Shown here piece after piece: positions 5,760 through 5,810 of a DNA stretch of 5,810 nucleotides. This stretch comes from Pirellulales bacterium (GTDB taxonomy: Bacteria; Planctomycetota; Planctomycetia; Pirellulales; Thermoguttaceae): positions 1-5,810 of the forward strand of contig JAUWHT010000203.1 of the NCBI GenBank assembly GCA_030605745.1, given 5' to 3'. The position numbers and the translations under genes were made by a program. Under the pieces are notes generated by a model that saw nothing but the letters and a program-made list of their open reading frames with translations, searched no databases and was not told the DNA's origin. Within the stretch, counting starts at the first letter, position 1. Each line of letters starts with the position of its first letter.

Positions 5760-5778
5760 GGTCGCCGGCACGGCGACC
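5760..5778. repeat. Short hairpin upstream of the next plus-strand gene
   Basis: GGTCGCCG-GCA-CGGCGACC is a perfect 8-bp stem with a 3-nt loop, ending 29 bp before the ATG at 5808. No T-run follows, so it is not a typical terminator. It has the 8-bp stem and 3-nt loop geometry of the RAYT-flanking REP but a different sequence. It might be another REP-type unit or a leader structure; neither can be shown. Confidence 0.5.
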
Positions 5779-5794
5779 AGACGCCCCAACAGAC

Positions 5795-5810
5795 AAAGGA
5801 CCGACCCATG
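5795..5810 (+). promoter_or_regulatory. Ribosome-binding site and start codon of a probable divergent gene
   Basis: AAAGGA at 5795-5800 is followed by seven bases and then ATG at 5808-5810, the last bases of the window. This is the only clear Shine-Dalgarno spacing in the window. The product is unknown because no further codons are present. If real, the gene is divergent from hom. Confidence 0.55.

Larger units (their letters stand above)
5455..5807. other. Intergenic region upstream of hom, divergent toward the next gene
   Basis: These 353 bp hold no convincing gene. In order from hom they contain a short AT-richer stretch (about 5480-5515), the only place that looks like a possible hom promoter region, although no good -35/-10 pair can be defended; a double-hairpin repeat (5525-5581); repeat copy C (5607-5728); a hairpin (5760-5778); and a ribosome-binding site leading to the ATG at the window edge. 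The promoters for both hom and the presumed plus-strand gene should lie here. Confidence 0.6.

Overview
The window carries a compact minus-strand cluster for the aspartate-to-threonine branch of amino-acid biosynthesis. In transcription order the genes are homoserine dehydrogenase (hom, 5454-4153), an ApgM-type alkaline-phosphatase-superfamily phosphomutase (3965-2751), a REP-associated tyrosine transposase (RAYT, 2690-2142) and a 592-residue aspartate kinase with two tandem ACT pairs (lysC, 2030-252). The biosynthetic genes are GC-rich, while the transposase is visibly less so. A GC-rich genome, the hom/apgM/lysC neighbourhood, a four-ACT aspartokinase, abundant palindromic intergenic repeats and GGGATTAGGG-type arrays together suggest a planctomycete, perhaps of the Pirellulales kind. 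This is an inference from gene style, because no marker gene is present.

Layout. Positions 1-78 may hold the tail of a plus-strand gene, but this cannot be decided. A 162-bp imperfect palindrome with terminal inverted repeats (copy A, 79-240) follows the 3' end of lysC. A G-rich array lies directly against the lysC start, and RAYT with its two flanking inverted REP palindromes separates lysC from apgM. A second G-rich array lies against the apgM start. Next comes an almost identical, inverted copy of the 162-bp element (copy B, 3991-4152), which directly abuts the hom stop codon. Upstream of hom, 353 bp without a gene hold a double-hairpin repeat (5525-5581), a third, truncated copy of the element (copy C, 5607-5728), a further hairpin (5760-5778) and, at the last bases, a ribosome-binding site and ATG that probably start a divergent plus-strand gene.

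How the genes work together. Aspartokinase phosphorylates aspartate, and homoserine dehydrogenase reduces aspartate semialdehyde to homoserine. Homoserine must then be phosphorylated before threonine synthase can act, and no classical ThrB kinase is visible. The ApgM-like protein between hom and lysC is the natural candidate for that missing step, although it could be an ordinary phosphoglycerate mutase. Both hom and lysC carry C-terminal ACT domains, which fits allosteric feedback by threonine and/or lysine.

The most unusual content is the non-coding DNA. Three copies of a MITE-like element (two of them complete) bracket the genes, the two complete copies have TAA on both sides, and four other kinds of palindrome or G-rich array occupy the remaining intergenic spaces.
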